A stretch of 64,000 bases of DNA, taken from Pseudonocardia autotrophica (GTDB lineage: Bacteria; Actinomycetota; Actinomycetes; Mycobacteriales; Pseudonocardiaceae). The notes under the pieces were generated by a model, which made no database searches, was not told where the DNA came from, and was given only the letters and a program-made list of their open reading frames with translations. Below are positions 7,499 through 15,269 of this stretch, piece by piece. The translations under genes were made by a program, and so were the position numbers. The number at the start of each line of letters is the position of its first letter. Positions within the stretch are counted from its first letter, which is position 1. The stretch is taken from positions 372,001-436,000 of the forward strand of contig NZ_AP018920.1 in NCBI RefSeq assembly GCF_003945385.1, read 5' to 3'.

Positions 7499-9046
7499 TC
7501 AGGAGACGCCGCGGTCGGTGCTCTCCCAGTATGTCGCGCGCAGCTCCCGCTTGAGGATCTTCCCGGCACCGGACATCGGCAGGGCGTCGACCAACTCGAC
7601 GCTGCGGGGGCACTTGTAGCCGGCGATCAGTTCGCGGCAGTGCTCGCGCAGCTCGTCCGCGGTGACCTCGTGTCCCGAGGCGGTCACCACCACGGCGTGC
7701 ACCCGCTCGCCCCACTGCTCGTCGGGAACCCCGATCACCGCGCAGGAGGCGACGGCGGGATGGCGGGCGAGCGCGTTCTCCACCTCGGCGGAGTACACGT
7801 TCTCGCCGCCGGAGACGATCATGTCCTTGATCCGGTCGACGACGAACAGGTAGCCGTTCTCGTCGAGGTAGCCGCCGTCGCCGGTGTGCATCCACCCACC
7901 GCGCAGCGCGGCGGTGGTCTCCTCGGGCCGGTTCCAGTACCCGAGCATCACGTGCGGTCCGCGGGACACGATCTCGCCGACGGTGCGCACCGGGACGTCC
8001 TCGTCGTTCTCGTCGACGATCCGGACGGTGCTGTGCGGAGCGGCCCGCCCGGCCGAACGCCGCAGCCCGTCCTGCCCGTGGTCGTCCGGGGTGAGGATCG
8101 TGCACACCGGGGACAGCTCCGTCATCCCGTACAACTGCGTGAACTCGGCGGCCGGGAGGCGCTTGGCGGCCCGCTCCAGGACCGCCTCGCTGATCGGGGA
8201 CGCGCCGTAGAGCAGCCGGCGCAGGCTCGACAGGTCGTGGTCCGCGGTGTCGGGGGAGTCGACCAGCATCTGCACCATCGTCGGGACCAGCAGCGCGTCG
8301 GTCACCTGGTGCTCGGCGATCGCGGTGGCCACCCCGGCCGGGGTGAACCCGGGCACGATCACGTGCGTGCCGCCGAGGACGTTGCGCGCGACCCAGGCCG
8401 CACCGTCGGCCAGGTGGAACATCGGTGCCGCGTGCAGCAGCCGGCCACGGGGGACGAGGAAGTGCCCGGTCGCGGAGGTCCCCAGGGCGGAGCTGAGCAG
8501 GTTGGCGTGGGTGAGCATCACGCCCTTGGGGCGTCCGGTGGTGCCGCCGGTGTAGTAGATCGCGGCGAGATCGTCACCGCCGCGCCCGGCGTCGGGCACC
8601 GGATCGTGGCCGGCGATCAGCTCCTCGTAGGAGAGGAGCCCCTCGGGGGCGGGCCCGTCACCACAGTGGATCACCGTCTCGACCGAGGGCGCGCGTTCGC
8701 GGACGGCCGCGACCCGGTCGAGGAACGTGTCGTCGACGAGCAGGATCCGGGTGCCGGAGTCGGCGAGCGAGAAGGCGATCTCCTCGACGCTCCAGCGGGT
8801 GTTCACCGGGACGCCCACCCCACCCGACCAGGGCACCGCGAGCTGGAACTCGTGGTAGTCGTCGCGGTTGAGCGCCAGCATCGCCACCCGGTCGCCGGCC
8901 CCGATCCCGAGCGCGCGCAGCGCTCCGGCGAAGCGGGCCACCCGGTCCCGGCACTGCGCCCAGCTCCGTGTCCGGTCGCCGAACACGGTCGCGGCCAGGT
9001 CGGGGGTCTGCTGTACGGCTCGGTCGAGGGCCTGGGTCAGTCGCAT
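7499..9046 (-). CDS. Acyl-CoA synthetase (class I adenylate-forming ligase)
   Basis: A 515-residue acyl-CoA ligase that activates a carboxylic acid with ATP and joins it to CoA. The P-loop-like core YYTGGTTGRPKGVMLTHANL is near residue 160, QLYGMTELSP near 300, the adenylate aspartate is in HTGDGGYLDENGY, the hinge in VDRIKDMIVSGGEN, and the catalytic lysine in GAGKILKREL near the C-terminus. Length is standard for FadD/medium-chain types. GGAAGG lies six bases before ATG 9046. It is the last gene of a minus-strand operon with beta-oxidation-type enzymes, 39 bp after the TetR gene. Substrate is likely a fatty acid, steroid or terpenoid side chain, or aryl acid; the sequence does not decide. 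Confidence 0.88.
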   Translation of the reverse strand: MRLTQALDRAVQQTPDLAATVFGDRTRSWAQCRDRVARFAGALRALGIGAGDRVAMLALNRDDYHEFQLAVPWSGGVGVPVNTRWSVEEIAFSLADSGTRILLVDDTFLDRVAAVRERAPSVETVIHCGDGPAPEGLLSYEELIAGHDPVPDAGRGGDDLAAIYYTGGTTGRPKGVMLTHANLLSSALGTSATGHFLVPRGRLLHAAPMFHLADGAAWVARNVLGGTHVIVPGFTPAGVATAIAEHQVTDALLVPTMVQMLVDSPDTADHDLSSLRRLLYGASPISEAVLERAAKRLPAAEFTQLYGMTELSPVCTILTPDDHGQDGLRRSAGRAAPHSTVRIVDENDEDVPVRTVGEIVSRGPHVMLGYWNRPEETTAALRGGWMHTGDGGYLDENGYLFVVDRIKDMIVSGGENVYSAEVENALARHPAVASCAVIGVPDEQWGERVHAVVVTASGHEVTADELREHCRELIAGYKCPRSVELVDALPMSGAGKILKRELRATYWESTDRGVS

Positions 9047-9085
9047 GAGACACCTTCCACGTTGAAGTGTGGTCCTACCGGGATG

Positions 9086-10249
9086 TCACTGATCGGGCCG
9101 CAGGACGGCGTGCGCGAGGGCCGCGATCTCGGCGTCGAGGCCGGGCCGGGAGCGCAGGTGCCGGATGCGGGTGAGGCTGTTGACGACGGCGAGTGCGGCG
9201 TGCACGAGAACGCGGGCCTCGCCCTCGTCCGACCCCGGACGGATCGCGCGGAACAACGCGACCCACTCGGCCACGTAGTCGAGCTGGCGGGTCCGGAAGG
9301 CGGTGCGGCGGTCCGCGGGGAGATGGATGATCTCGGAGAGCAGGATGCCGACGAGCTGCGGATCGGTGGAGGCGAACGCGGTGTAGTCCTCGACGAGCAT
9401 GCGCAGGGCGGACGTCTCGTCGTCGGCACGGGTCAGGGTGTGGTGCAGGCCGAGCCAGAGGCGCTCCTCACCGCGGCGCAGCGCGGCTTCGAGCAGGTCG
9501 TTCTTGGTGGGGAAGTGGTGGTAGACGCTCGGGCCTGCGATCCCGGTTGCGGCGCCGATGTCGATCAGCCCGACGGACGGGTATCCGCGCTCGGCGAACA
9601 GCCGCACCGCGGCGGCGAGCAACGCCTCCCGCCGGGAGGCCGGGACCAGCAGCGGCGGATCGTGCCGGGGGGCCGGGCCGCTCGACGCCGGCGCCGGCAA
9701 TGGGGCGGCGAGGCAGGCGCGGGCGGATCCGGTGATCAGCTGCCGGAAGCGTTCCGGATCGGGCGATGTCCGATGGTGCGACGGGCTGTCCAGCACCGAC
9801 AGGGCCGCCCAGGTGCGGATGTCCGCGGTCGGCCGGTCCGGAGCCGCGGTGCCGATGGTCGCGGCCAGCGCGCGCAGGCGGTGCCGGATCGCGCGCCGCT
9901 CGGGCTCGGGGAGGTGCCCGGCCTCGCGTTCCCAGATCAACCCGAAGCCGCGGCGCTCCAGCCCGACGCGGGCGATGCCGTCCACGACGTCGGTGTCCGG
10001 GTCGTGGGCGGCCCGTTCGAGATGGGTCAGGTCGTCGTCGAGGACGGCCAGCAGCAGCTCCTGCTTACCGCGGAAGTGCCGGTAGAGCGCGCTGGCGCCG
10101 ATGTCGACGGCGGCGGCGAGATCGGCCATCGCGACCCGGTGGTAGCCCTGGGACCAGAAGCGGTCCCGCGCCGCGGCCAGGATCTGCTGCTTGCGGTCAC
10201 GCGGACGGCGCCGCGGAGCCGTGTCACGTGCCCGGGTATCGGTGCTCAT
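9086..10249 (-). CDS. Tandem TetR-family regulator (two HTH domains)
   Basis: A 387-residue protein, about twice the usual TetR length. The first TetR_N helix-turn-helix is at about residues 18-62 (QQILAAARDRFWSQGYHRVA, then ALYRHFRGKQELLLAV). A second complete one is at about 207-255 (ALLAAAVRLFAERGYPSVG, then VYHHFPTKNDLLEAAL). Each is followed by helical ligand-domain sequence. Such fused double-TetR proteins are known in actinobacteria. It lies inside the acyl-CoA catabolic operon, between the enoyl-CoA hydratase (26 bp upstream) and the acyl-CoA ligase (39 bp downstream). It is therefore probably the local, acyl-CoA-responsive repressor. The likely operator is described at 14074-14101. 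Confidence 0.85.
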   Translation of the reverse strand: MSTDTRARDTAPRRRPRDRKQQILAAARDRFWSQGYHRVAMADLAAAVDIGASALYRHFRGKQELLLAVLDDDLTHLERAAHDPDTDVVDGIARVGLERRGFGLIWEREAGHLPEPERRAIRHRLRALAATIGTAAPDRPTADIRTWAALSVLDSPSHHRTSPDPERFRQLITGSARACLAAPLPAPASSGPAPRHDPPLLVPASRREALLAAAVRLFAERGYPSVGLIDIGAATGIAGPSVYHHFPTKNDLLEAALRRGEERLWLGLHHTLTRADDETSALRMLVEDYTAFASTDPQLVGILLSEIIHLPADRRTAFRTRQLDYVAEWVALFRAIRPGSDEGEARVLVHAALAVVNSLTRIRHLRSRPGLDAEIAALAHAVLRPDQ

Positions 10250-10275
10250 CGCTCATCGCTCGTCCTCGTCGCAGT

Positions 10276-11109
10276 TCACGGTGTCCGGGCGGGAGTGTCG
10301 GCCGCCCCGAAACGGGGTGCGCGGCGTTCGGCGAACGCGGCCACGCCCTCCGCGCAGTCCGGCCCCGCGGCCAGAGTGACGATCGTGGCGCTCTCCGCCT
10401 CGGCGGCGGCGTCCGGGGTGGCCGGTGCCGCCGCCAGCAGTGCCCGGGTGGCGGCGACCGCGGTCGGTGCGCATTTCGTCGCCACCTGCCGTGCCCAGCC
10501 GACCGCCTCGTCGAGCAGCCGATCGGCCGGGAGGACCCGGGAGACCAGACCGGCCGCGAGTGCCTCGTCGGCGTCGATCCGCCTGCCGGAGAGCAGCCAG
10601 TCCGCGGCGCGGCCGGGCCCGACCAGCCGTGGCAGGTGATGGGTGGACGCGCCCTCCGGGCAGAGCCCGAGCCGGGTGAAGGGGAAGACGAAGCGGGCGT
10701 GCCCGGCGGCGAAGCGCACGTCGGCGGCGAGCGGGATCGTCGCGCCGCCGCCCGCGGCGTCGCCGTTGATCGCCGCGATCACCGGCACCGGGAGCCGGGC
10801 GATCGCCGCCCCGATACGTGCGGCGGGTTCGCGGTAGCCCGGCCGGCCGCCACCGTCGTCGGTGAGCAGGCGGCGCACCGAGTCCGGCCCGTCCAGCAGA
10901 TCGGCGCCGGCACAGAACGTGTCACCGGCCCCGGTCAGCACCACGGCACGGACCCGGCGGTCGGTGGCGACGCCGTCCAGCGTGCTGATCAGGGTCCGGG
11001 TGAACCCGACCGTCAGCGCGTTGCGCGGTGGCCGGTCCAGGGTGACGACGGCGACGCCCGCCTCGACGTCGACCCGGACCTCACCGTCCTCAGCCGTCGA
11101 AGCCGCCAC
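10276..11109 (-). CDS. Enoyl-CoA hydratase/isomerase family protein
   Basis: A 277-residue crotonase-fold enzyme, probably hydrating an enoyl-CoA in the acyl-CoA degradation run by this operon. It shows VAVVTLDRPPRNAL, the CoA/oxyanion segment DTFCAGADL, and a second oxyanion-hole region around NGDAAGGGATIPLAAD. The usual catalytic Glu positions (near residues 120 and 140) are only partly matched: the stretch RLGLCPEGASTHHLPRLVG carries one Glu. It starts at GTG 11109, overlapping the end of the SDR gene by 20 bp. A crotonase with altered chemistry such as an isomerase or hydrolase remains possible. Confidence 0.82.
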   Translation of the reverse strand: MAASTAEDGEVRVDVEAGVAVVTLDRPPRNALTVGFTRTLISTLDGVATDRRVRAVVLTGAGDTFCAGADLLDGPDSVRRLLTDDGGGRPGYREPAARIGAAIARLPVPVIAAINGDAAGGGATIPLAADVRFAAGHARFVFPFTRLGLCPEGASTHHLPRLVGPGRAADWLLSGRRIDADEALAAGLVSRVLPADRLLDEAVGWARQVATKCAPTAVAATRALLAAAPATPDAAAEAESATIVTLAAGPDCAEGVAAFAERRAPRFGAADTPARTP

Positions 11110-11923
11110 CGCAGACCACCACCTGTCCGGAGACGTAGTCGCTCTCCGGCTGGCAGAACAGGTAGACCGCGCCGGCCGCCTCGGCCGGGGTTCCGGCCCG
11201 GCCGAGCGGGATGCCGGTCTCGAGCCGGGCGAGCAGATCGGGATTGACGCCGACCTTGATCTGCCTGCCGTCGACGTCGATGCTGGCGTCGCCGTCGGCG
11301 GGTGCCTCGGTGAGCCGGGTGCGGATCAGGCCGAACGCGACGCAGTTGACGGTGACGTCGTAGCGGCCCCATTCCTTGGCCAGCGTCCTGGTCAGCCCGG
11401 TGACGCCGGCCTTGGCCGAGCTGTAGTTGATCTGGCCGGCGTTGCCTGCGGTCCCGGCGACCGAGGAGATGTTGACGACCTTGCGGGTGACCCGCGGTAC
11501 CCCGGCCGCGCGCTCGGCCTTCACCGCGGCCGAGATGACCGGCTGGGCCGCGCGCAGGATCCGGAACGGTGCCTTGAGGTGCACGTCGAGGATGTCGTCC
11601 CACTGCTCGTCGGTCATCTTCTGGACGACCGTGTCCCACGTGTAGCCGGCGTTGTTCACGACGACGTGCAGGCCGCCGTAGGTGTCGGTGGCGGTGTCGA
11701 CGAAGCGCTGCGCGAAGCCGGGATCGGTGACGCTCCCGGCGCACGCGGTCGCCTTCCCGCCGGCGGCGGCGATGTCGGCGGCGGTCTGCTCGGCGACGTC
11801 CTTGTCGAGGTCGTTGACCACGACGGACGCGCCGGCGGCGGCGAGCTTGAGCGCGATCTCGCGTCCGATGCCGCGACCGGATCCGGTGACGAGTGCGACG
11901 CGGCCGGCCAGGGGCGTGGTCAT
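11090..11923 (-). CDS. Short-chain dehydrogenase (3-hydroxyacyl-CoA dehydrogenase-like)
   Basis: A classical SDR of 277 residues, presumably oxidising the 3-hydroxyacyl-CoA made by the neighbouring hydratases. It has the cofactor loop TGSGRGIGRE, the NDLD acidic motif expected for NAD preference, NNAG, the catalytic Ser in VVNISSVAG, and Tyr-x3-Lys in NYSSAKAGV. The C-terminal CQPESDYVSGQVVVCGGG is typical. The sequence resembles the SDR domain of 17-beta-hydroxysteroid dehydrogenase type 4. The ATG at 11923 overlaps the stop of the MaoC-type gene by four bases. Confidence 0.87.
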   Translation of the reverse strand: MTTPLAGRVALVTGSGRGIGREIALKLAAAGASVVVNDLDKDVAEQTAADIAAAGGKATACAGSVTDPGFAQRFVDTATDTYGGLHVVVNNAGYTWDTVVQKMTDEQWDDILDVHLKAPFRILRAAQPVISAAVKAERAAGVPRVTRKVVNISSVAGTAGNAGQINYSSAKAGVTGLTRTLAKEWGRYDVTVNCVAFGLIRTRLTEAPADGDASIDVDGRQIKVGVNPDLLARLETGIPLGRAGTPAEAAGAVYLFCQPESDYVSGQVVVCGGGFDG

Positions 11924-12372
11924 GAGTTCTCCGATGCGGGTGCTGGGTCGAGGGCTGGGGCGAGGGAGACGACGGCGTTGCCGGTCAGCGTCGTGCTGCC
12001 GTCGGCGAGGACGACGGCGAGCTCCAGGGTGGCGCGCCGTTCACCGTCGACGGTCTCGATCGCGGTGACCCGGCCCCGGCAGGTCGGCTGCGCGTGCACC
12101 GGGGTGATCGCGGCGAACCGGACGCCGTAGGAGCGGATCGCCCGCTGGTCGGCCCACCCGGTCAGCAGCCGTCCGAGATAGGCCATCGACAGCATGCCGT
12201 GCGCGAACACGTCGTCCAGCCCGGCCGATCGGGCGACGTCGAGATCGATGTGGATGGGGTTGAGATCGCCGGACGCGGGCCCGAACAGGGCCAGCGTGGT
12301 CCGGCTGATCGGGGCGAGCTCCAGCGGCGGCAGCTCGGTGCCGACCTCCGCCCGCTCGAGTGCGGTGCTCAC
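11920..12372 (-). CDS. MaoC-type hotdog dehydratase, catalytic half
   Basis: A 150-residue hotdog-fold protein with the R-hydratase motif: FGPASGDLNPIHID followed by ARSAGLDDVFAHGMLSMAYLGRLL. The Asp and His of the D-x4-H pair (here D-x3-PIH) are the hydratase catalytic residues. It would hydrate a 2-enoyl-CoA. The adjacent gene at 12369 encodes a second hotdog protein lacking that motif. The two probably form a heteromer, like the split ChsH1/ChsH2 hydratase of cholesterol degradation. Both ends overlap neighbours by four bases (ATGA), so the stoichiometric partners are coupled. Confidence 0.85.
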   Translation of the reverse strand: MSTALERAEVGTELPPLELAPISRTTLALFGPASGDLNPIHIDLDVARSAGLDDVFAHGMLSMAYLGRLLTGWADQRAIRSYGVRFAAITPVHAQPTCRGRVTAIETVDGERRATLELAVVLADGSTTLTGNAVVSLAPALDPAPASENS

Positions 12373-12815
12373 GGCGCGACCTCCCGCACGACGATGGTCT
12401 CCTGCAGGTCGGCGACCGCGGACCCGTCGATGCGAGTCACGGCCGTCTCCCGGACGAGGAACTGCAGCGCCCCGCCCTTGCGCTCGTAGGTGTCGACGAT
12501 CCGCGGCGTGAATCGCAGCGTGTCCCCGGCGTACGCCATCGAGCGATAAGTGAACCGCTGTGAGCCGTGCAGGACGGCGGCCAGGTCGATGCCGAGTGTG
12601 TCGAGCCAGGCCATGTCCGAGCCGATGCCGAACAGGAACGTCGGCGGCACCGGCAGATCGGGGTGCCCGGCCGCGCGGGCGGCACCGAGATCGGAGTAGA
12701 CGGGATCGGTCTCGCCGATCGCGTGGGCGAACGCCCGCAGCCGGCCCCGCTCGATCTCGGTCTCGATCGTCGGATGGACGGTGCCGACGATCGCGGGATC
12801 GATCGTCGCGGTCAT
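12369..12815 (-). CDS. FAS1-type dehydratase (MaoC N-terminal-like) partner subunit
   Basis: A 148-residue hotdog protein starting at ATG 12815. Segments ERGRLRAFAHAIGETDPVYSD, PPTFLFGIG and YRSMAYAGDTLRFTPRIVD match the N-terminal, non-catalytic hotdog of MaoC-like hydratases. It likely builds the acyl-CoA pocket together with the catalytic MaoC subunit encoded next. The start overlaps the thiolase stop by ATGA. A frame opening runs further upstream, antisense-like through the thiolase, but its codon pattern is that of a shadow. Confidence 0.83.
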   Translation of the reverse strand: MTATIDPAIVGTVHPTIETEIERGRLRAFAHAIGETDPVYSDLGAARAAGHPDLPVPPTFLFGIGSDMAWLDTLGIDLAAVLHGSQRFTYRSMAYAGDTLRFTPRIVDTYERKGGALQFLVRETAVTRIDGSAVADLQETIVVREVAP

Positions 12816-14002
12816 GCCGCGACCCGCTCGTAGAGGGTGACCACGCAGGCCCCGCCGAGACCGAGATTGTGCTGCAGCGCCAGCGTGACGCCGTCGACCT
12901 GGCGGGCGCCCGCGGTGCCGCGCAGCTGCCAGACCAGCTCGGCGCACTGGGCCAGCCCGGTCGCGCCGAGCGGGTGGCCCTTGGACAGCAGCCCGCCGGA
13001 GGGGTTGGTGACCACCCGCCCGCCGTAGGTGTTGTCGCCTGCCCGGACGAACTTCTCCGCCGAGCCCTCCGGGGTCAGGCCGAGCCCCTCGTAGGTGATC
13101 AGCTCGTTGGTGGCGAAGCAGTCGTGCAGCTCCACCACCCGCAGGTCCTCCGGTGACACCCCGGACGCCTCGTAGACCTGCGCCGCGGCGGAGGCGGTGA
13201 GGTCGTAGCCGACGATGCGGCGCATGTCGCCGGCCTCGAACGTGCTGGCGGTGTCGGTGGTCATCGCCTGGGCACGGACCACGACCGAGGCGTCGAGACC
13301 GTGCCGGCGGGCGAAGTCCTCGCTGCACACCACGGCCGCGGCGGCGCCGCAGGTGGGCGGGCAGCACATCAGCCGGGTCAGCGGGCCGTAGATGGCGGGG
13401 GAGGCGAGCACCTCCTCCTCGGTGACCTGCTCGCGGAACACCGCGTACGGGTTGTTCGCGGCGTGCTTGCGCGCCTTCACCGCGATCGCGGCGAACGTGG
13501 CCTGCTCGGTGCCGTAGCGCTCCATGTGCTCGCGACCGGCGCCGCCGAAGTACTGGGCGGCGAACGGGGCCTTCTCGTCGCGCTCCTGCATCGGGCGGGC
13601 TGCTTCGTCGAAGATTGCGAACGGCGAGGTCCGGTCGGAGTAGCCCATGGCCAGCGCGCCGTTGACCATCTGCTCGAAGCCCAGCGCGAGCGCGCACTCC
13701 ACCGCGCCGGAGGCGACCGCCTGGCGGGCCAGGAACAGTGCCGACGAGCCGGTCGAGCAGTTGTTGTTGACGTTGACGACCGGGATGCCGGTCAGCCCGA
13801 CCGGGTAGAGCGCGGCCTGGCCCGAGGTGGAGTCGCCGTAGACGTAGCCGACGTAGGCCTGCTGGACGAGGTCGTAGTCCACGCCCGCGTCCTGCAGCGC
13901 CTCCCGGGCGGCCCGGGCGCCCATCACCTCGTAGCCCTGCGTCTCGCGCGGCTTGGTGAACGGCACCATCCCGACCCCGGCGACGTGTGCGCTGCGGCTC
14001 AT
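12812..14002 (-). CDS. Thiolase family protein (SCP-x/lipid-transfer thiolase type)
   Basis: A 396-residue thiolase-fold protein of the SCP2/Ltp class, which performs thiolytic or retro-aldol cleavage of beta-ketoacyl or beta-hydroxyacyl CoA. The nucleophile Cys82 lies in NNNCSTGSSAL. The second-domain His is in GGLLSKGHPLGATGL, and HDCFATNELI gives the usual H-D/E-C-F. The C-terminal GGACVVTLYE matches the family but the Cys-Gly pair of degradative thiolases is changed. It is the first gene of the operon, with a rare strong SD (AAGGAGG) before ATG 14002. The combination with split MaoC genes and an SDR recalls steroid side-chain clusters. Confidence 0.88.
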   Translation of the reverse strand: MSRSAHVAGVGMVPFTKPRETQGYEVMGARAAREALQDAGVDYDLVQQAYVGYVYGDSTSGQAALYPVGLTGIPVVNVNNNCSTGSSALFLARQAVASGAVECALALGFEQMVNGALAMGYSDRTSPFAIFDEAARPMQERDEKAPFAAQYFGGAGREHMERYGTEQATFAAIAVKARKHAANNPYAVFREQVTEEEVLASPAIYGPLTRLMCCPPTCGAAAAVVCSEDFARRHGLDASVVVRAQAMTTDTASTFEAGDMRRIVGYDLTASAAAQVYEASGVSPEDLRVVELHDCFATNELITYEGLGLTPEGSAEKFVRAGDNTYGGRVVTNPSGGLLSKGHPLGATGLAQCAELVWQLRGTAGARQVDGVTLALQHNLGLGGACVVTLYERVAA

Positions 14003-14339
14003 GGGAATCCCTCCTTGTCCGGTCGACCCCTCCGCGAAGGGGCGTTCATCTGGCTGAACGCGACCGGTTTGAGCTAATCACAGTTCACATAACTGGGACA
14101 AGCGGCCGTTCGCGGCCTGGATTCGCCGTGAACCGGTCGTCGAGTACCTCCGGGCGGCCCGCTCCTCGGACCGAGTGCAGAGGGGCGGTGGCGCCGGGAC
14201 CGTCGTCGCGATCCGGGCGCAGACGGTTCGGCGTCCACTGAGTGGCAAGCGGGTGTGGCCGACCCGTACCCCGGACGCGCAGGATCCCTGCTGCACCCGG
14301 CGTCGCCGGGTCGCCCGGCACGAGAATCGAGGCACACCC
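14003..14339. other. Gene-free divergent interval
   Basis: This 337-bp stretch separates the thiolase operon (leftward) from the alpha/beta hydrolase gene (rightward). It holds the leftward promoter and inverted repeat at 14074-14101. The remainder is GC-rich and shows no convincing gene or RNA. Confidence 0.6.
14074..14101 (-). promoter_or_regulatory. Promoter with embedded inverted repeat for the thiolase operon
   Basis: Reading leftward, TTGTCC (14101-14096) and GATTAG (14079-14074) are spaced by 16 bases and could be the -35 and -10 elements. The spacer holds a perfect inverted repeat, CAGTT-CACAT-AACTG, at 14081-14095. A repressor bound there would block RNA polymerase. The local tandem-TetR protein is the obvious candidate. 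This is inference from position and symmetry. Confidence 0.5.
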
Positions 14340-15212
14340 ATGTCCGCAGCAGCCCGCCGGACCCCCGCGTCCGCAGGGGGAACGATCGTCCTGCTGGTGC
14401 ACGGTGCGTGGCACTCCTCGCTGCACTGGGCGCTCCTGCAGCGTGAGCTCACCGAGCGAGGGATCGCCAGTCTGGCTCTCGACCTTCCCGGCCACGGGCC
14501 CGGCAGCCCGATCCCCTCGGGCTATCTCCGGCCGGGACAGCCGGGGCTCGGCGAGGAGCGGTCGGCACTGGCCGCGATCACGGTCGCGGACGGTGCGGAC
14601 GTCGTGGTGGGTGCGTTGTCGGCGGCGCGGCGGAACCACAGCCGGACCGTCGTGGTGGCACACAGCGCCGGGGGAGGGGCGGTCTCGCTCGCCGCGGAGC
14701 AGGCGCCGGATCTCCTCGACCGCATCGTCTACCTCTCGGCGTTCATCCCGGCGGGACGGCCGCGGTTCACCGACTTCATCACCGATCCGGTGAACGCCGG
14801 AGCGGTCCGGATCCCGACCGTGGGCGATGCGGCGGACCTGGGTGCGCACCGGATCAACCCGCTCTCGCCCGATCCGGCCGTTACCGAACCGCTCCGCCTG
14901 GCGTTCCTCGACGAGCAGGCGCCCGGGGCGACGGAGGGCTGGCGACTGCTGCTGCACCCCGACGAGCCGTTCGCGACCCTCTCCGCCCCCGTCACGGTGA
15001 CAGCCCGGCGGTGGGGCCGGGTTCCCCGCTCCTACATCCGGCTCGAGGACGACCGGGCACTTCCCGCGGCCACCCAGCAGCTGATGATCGACGAGGCGGA
15101 CCGGGTGGCCCCGGAGCGACCGTGCGAGGTCCACTCCCTGGCCGGAGGCCACTCCCCGTTCATCACACGCCCGGCGCAGCTCGCCGAGCTGATCACCCGG
15201 ATCGCGCGGTGA
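14340..15212 (+). CDS. Alpha/beta hydrolase
   Basis: A 290-residue serine hydrolase of the alpha/beta fold, possibly an esterase. It shows the oxyanion segment LLVHGAWHSSLHW (near residue 20), the nucleophile elbow VVVAHSAGGGA (Ser at about 106), and the terminal His in LAGGHSPFITRP. ATG 14340 is chosen because upstream frame-open sequence is low-complexity. It ends 58 bp before the convergent hydrolase gene, with a strong bidirectional terminator between. There is no operon partner. The sequence resembles the EstB/MenH-like group in which an entire acyl or aromatic ester is cleaved; the substrate is unknown. Confidence 0.8.
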   Translation: MSAAARRTPASAGGTIVLLVHGAWHSSLHWALLQRELTERGIASLALDLPGHGPGSPIPSGYLRPGQPGLGEERSALAAITVADGADVVVGALSAARRNHSRTVVVAHSAGGGAVSLAAEQAPDLLDRIVYLSAFIPAGRPRFTDFITDPVNAGAVRIPTVGDAADLGAHRINPLSPDPAVTEPLRLAFLDEQAPGATEGWRLLLHPDEPFATLSAPVTVTARRWGRVPRSYIRLEDDRALPAATQQLMIDEADRVAPERPCEVHSLAGGHSPFITRPAQLAELITRIAR

Positions 15213-15226
15213 CCGGAGGGTAGGGG

Positions 15227-15260
15227 CCCGCGGGAGCCCGGCGGGCCGGGCTCCCGCGGG
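15227..15260. terminator. Bidirectional terminator
   Basis: A perfect 16-bp inverted repeat (15227-15242 and 15245-15260), two bases apart, lies between the convergent ends of the genes at 14340-15212 and 15270-16133. The stem is almost pure G/C and would terminate in both directions. Confidence 0.75.
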
Positions 15261-15269
15261 GTGCGACCG

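Noticed and set aside
7154..10639. Long plus-strand open frame (over 1,100 codons)
   Set aside because: It is antisense to the acyl-CoA ligase, TetR and crotonase genes, which have clear family motifs. Its Arg/Gly/His-rich sequence is typical of high-GC shadows.
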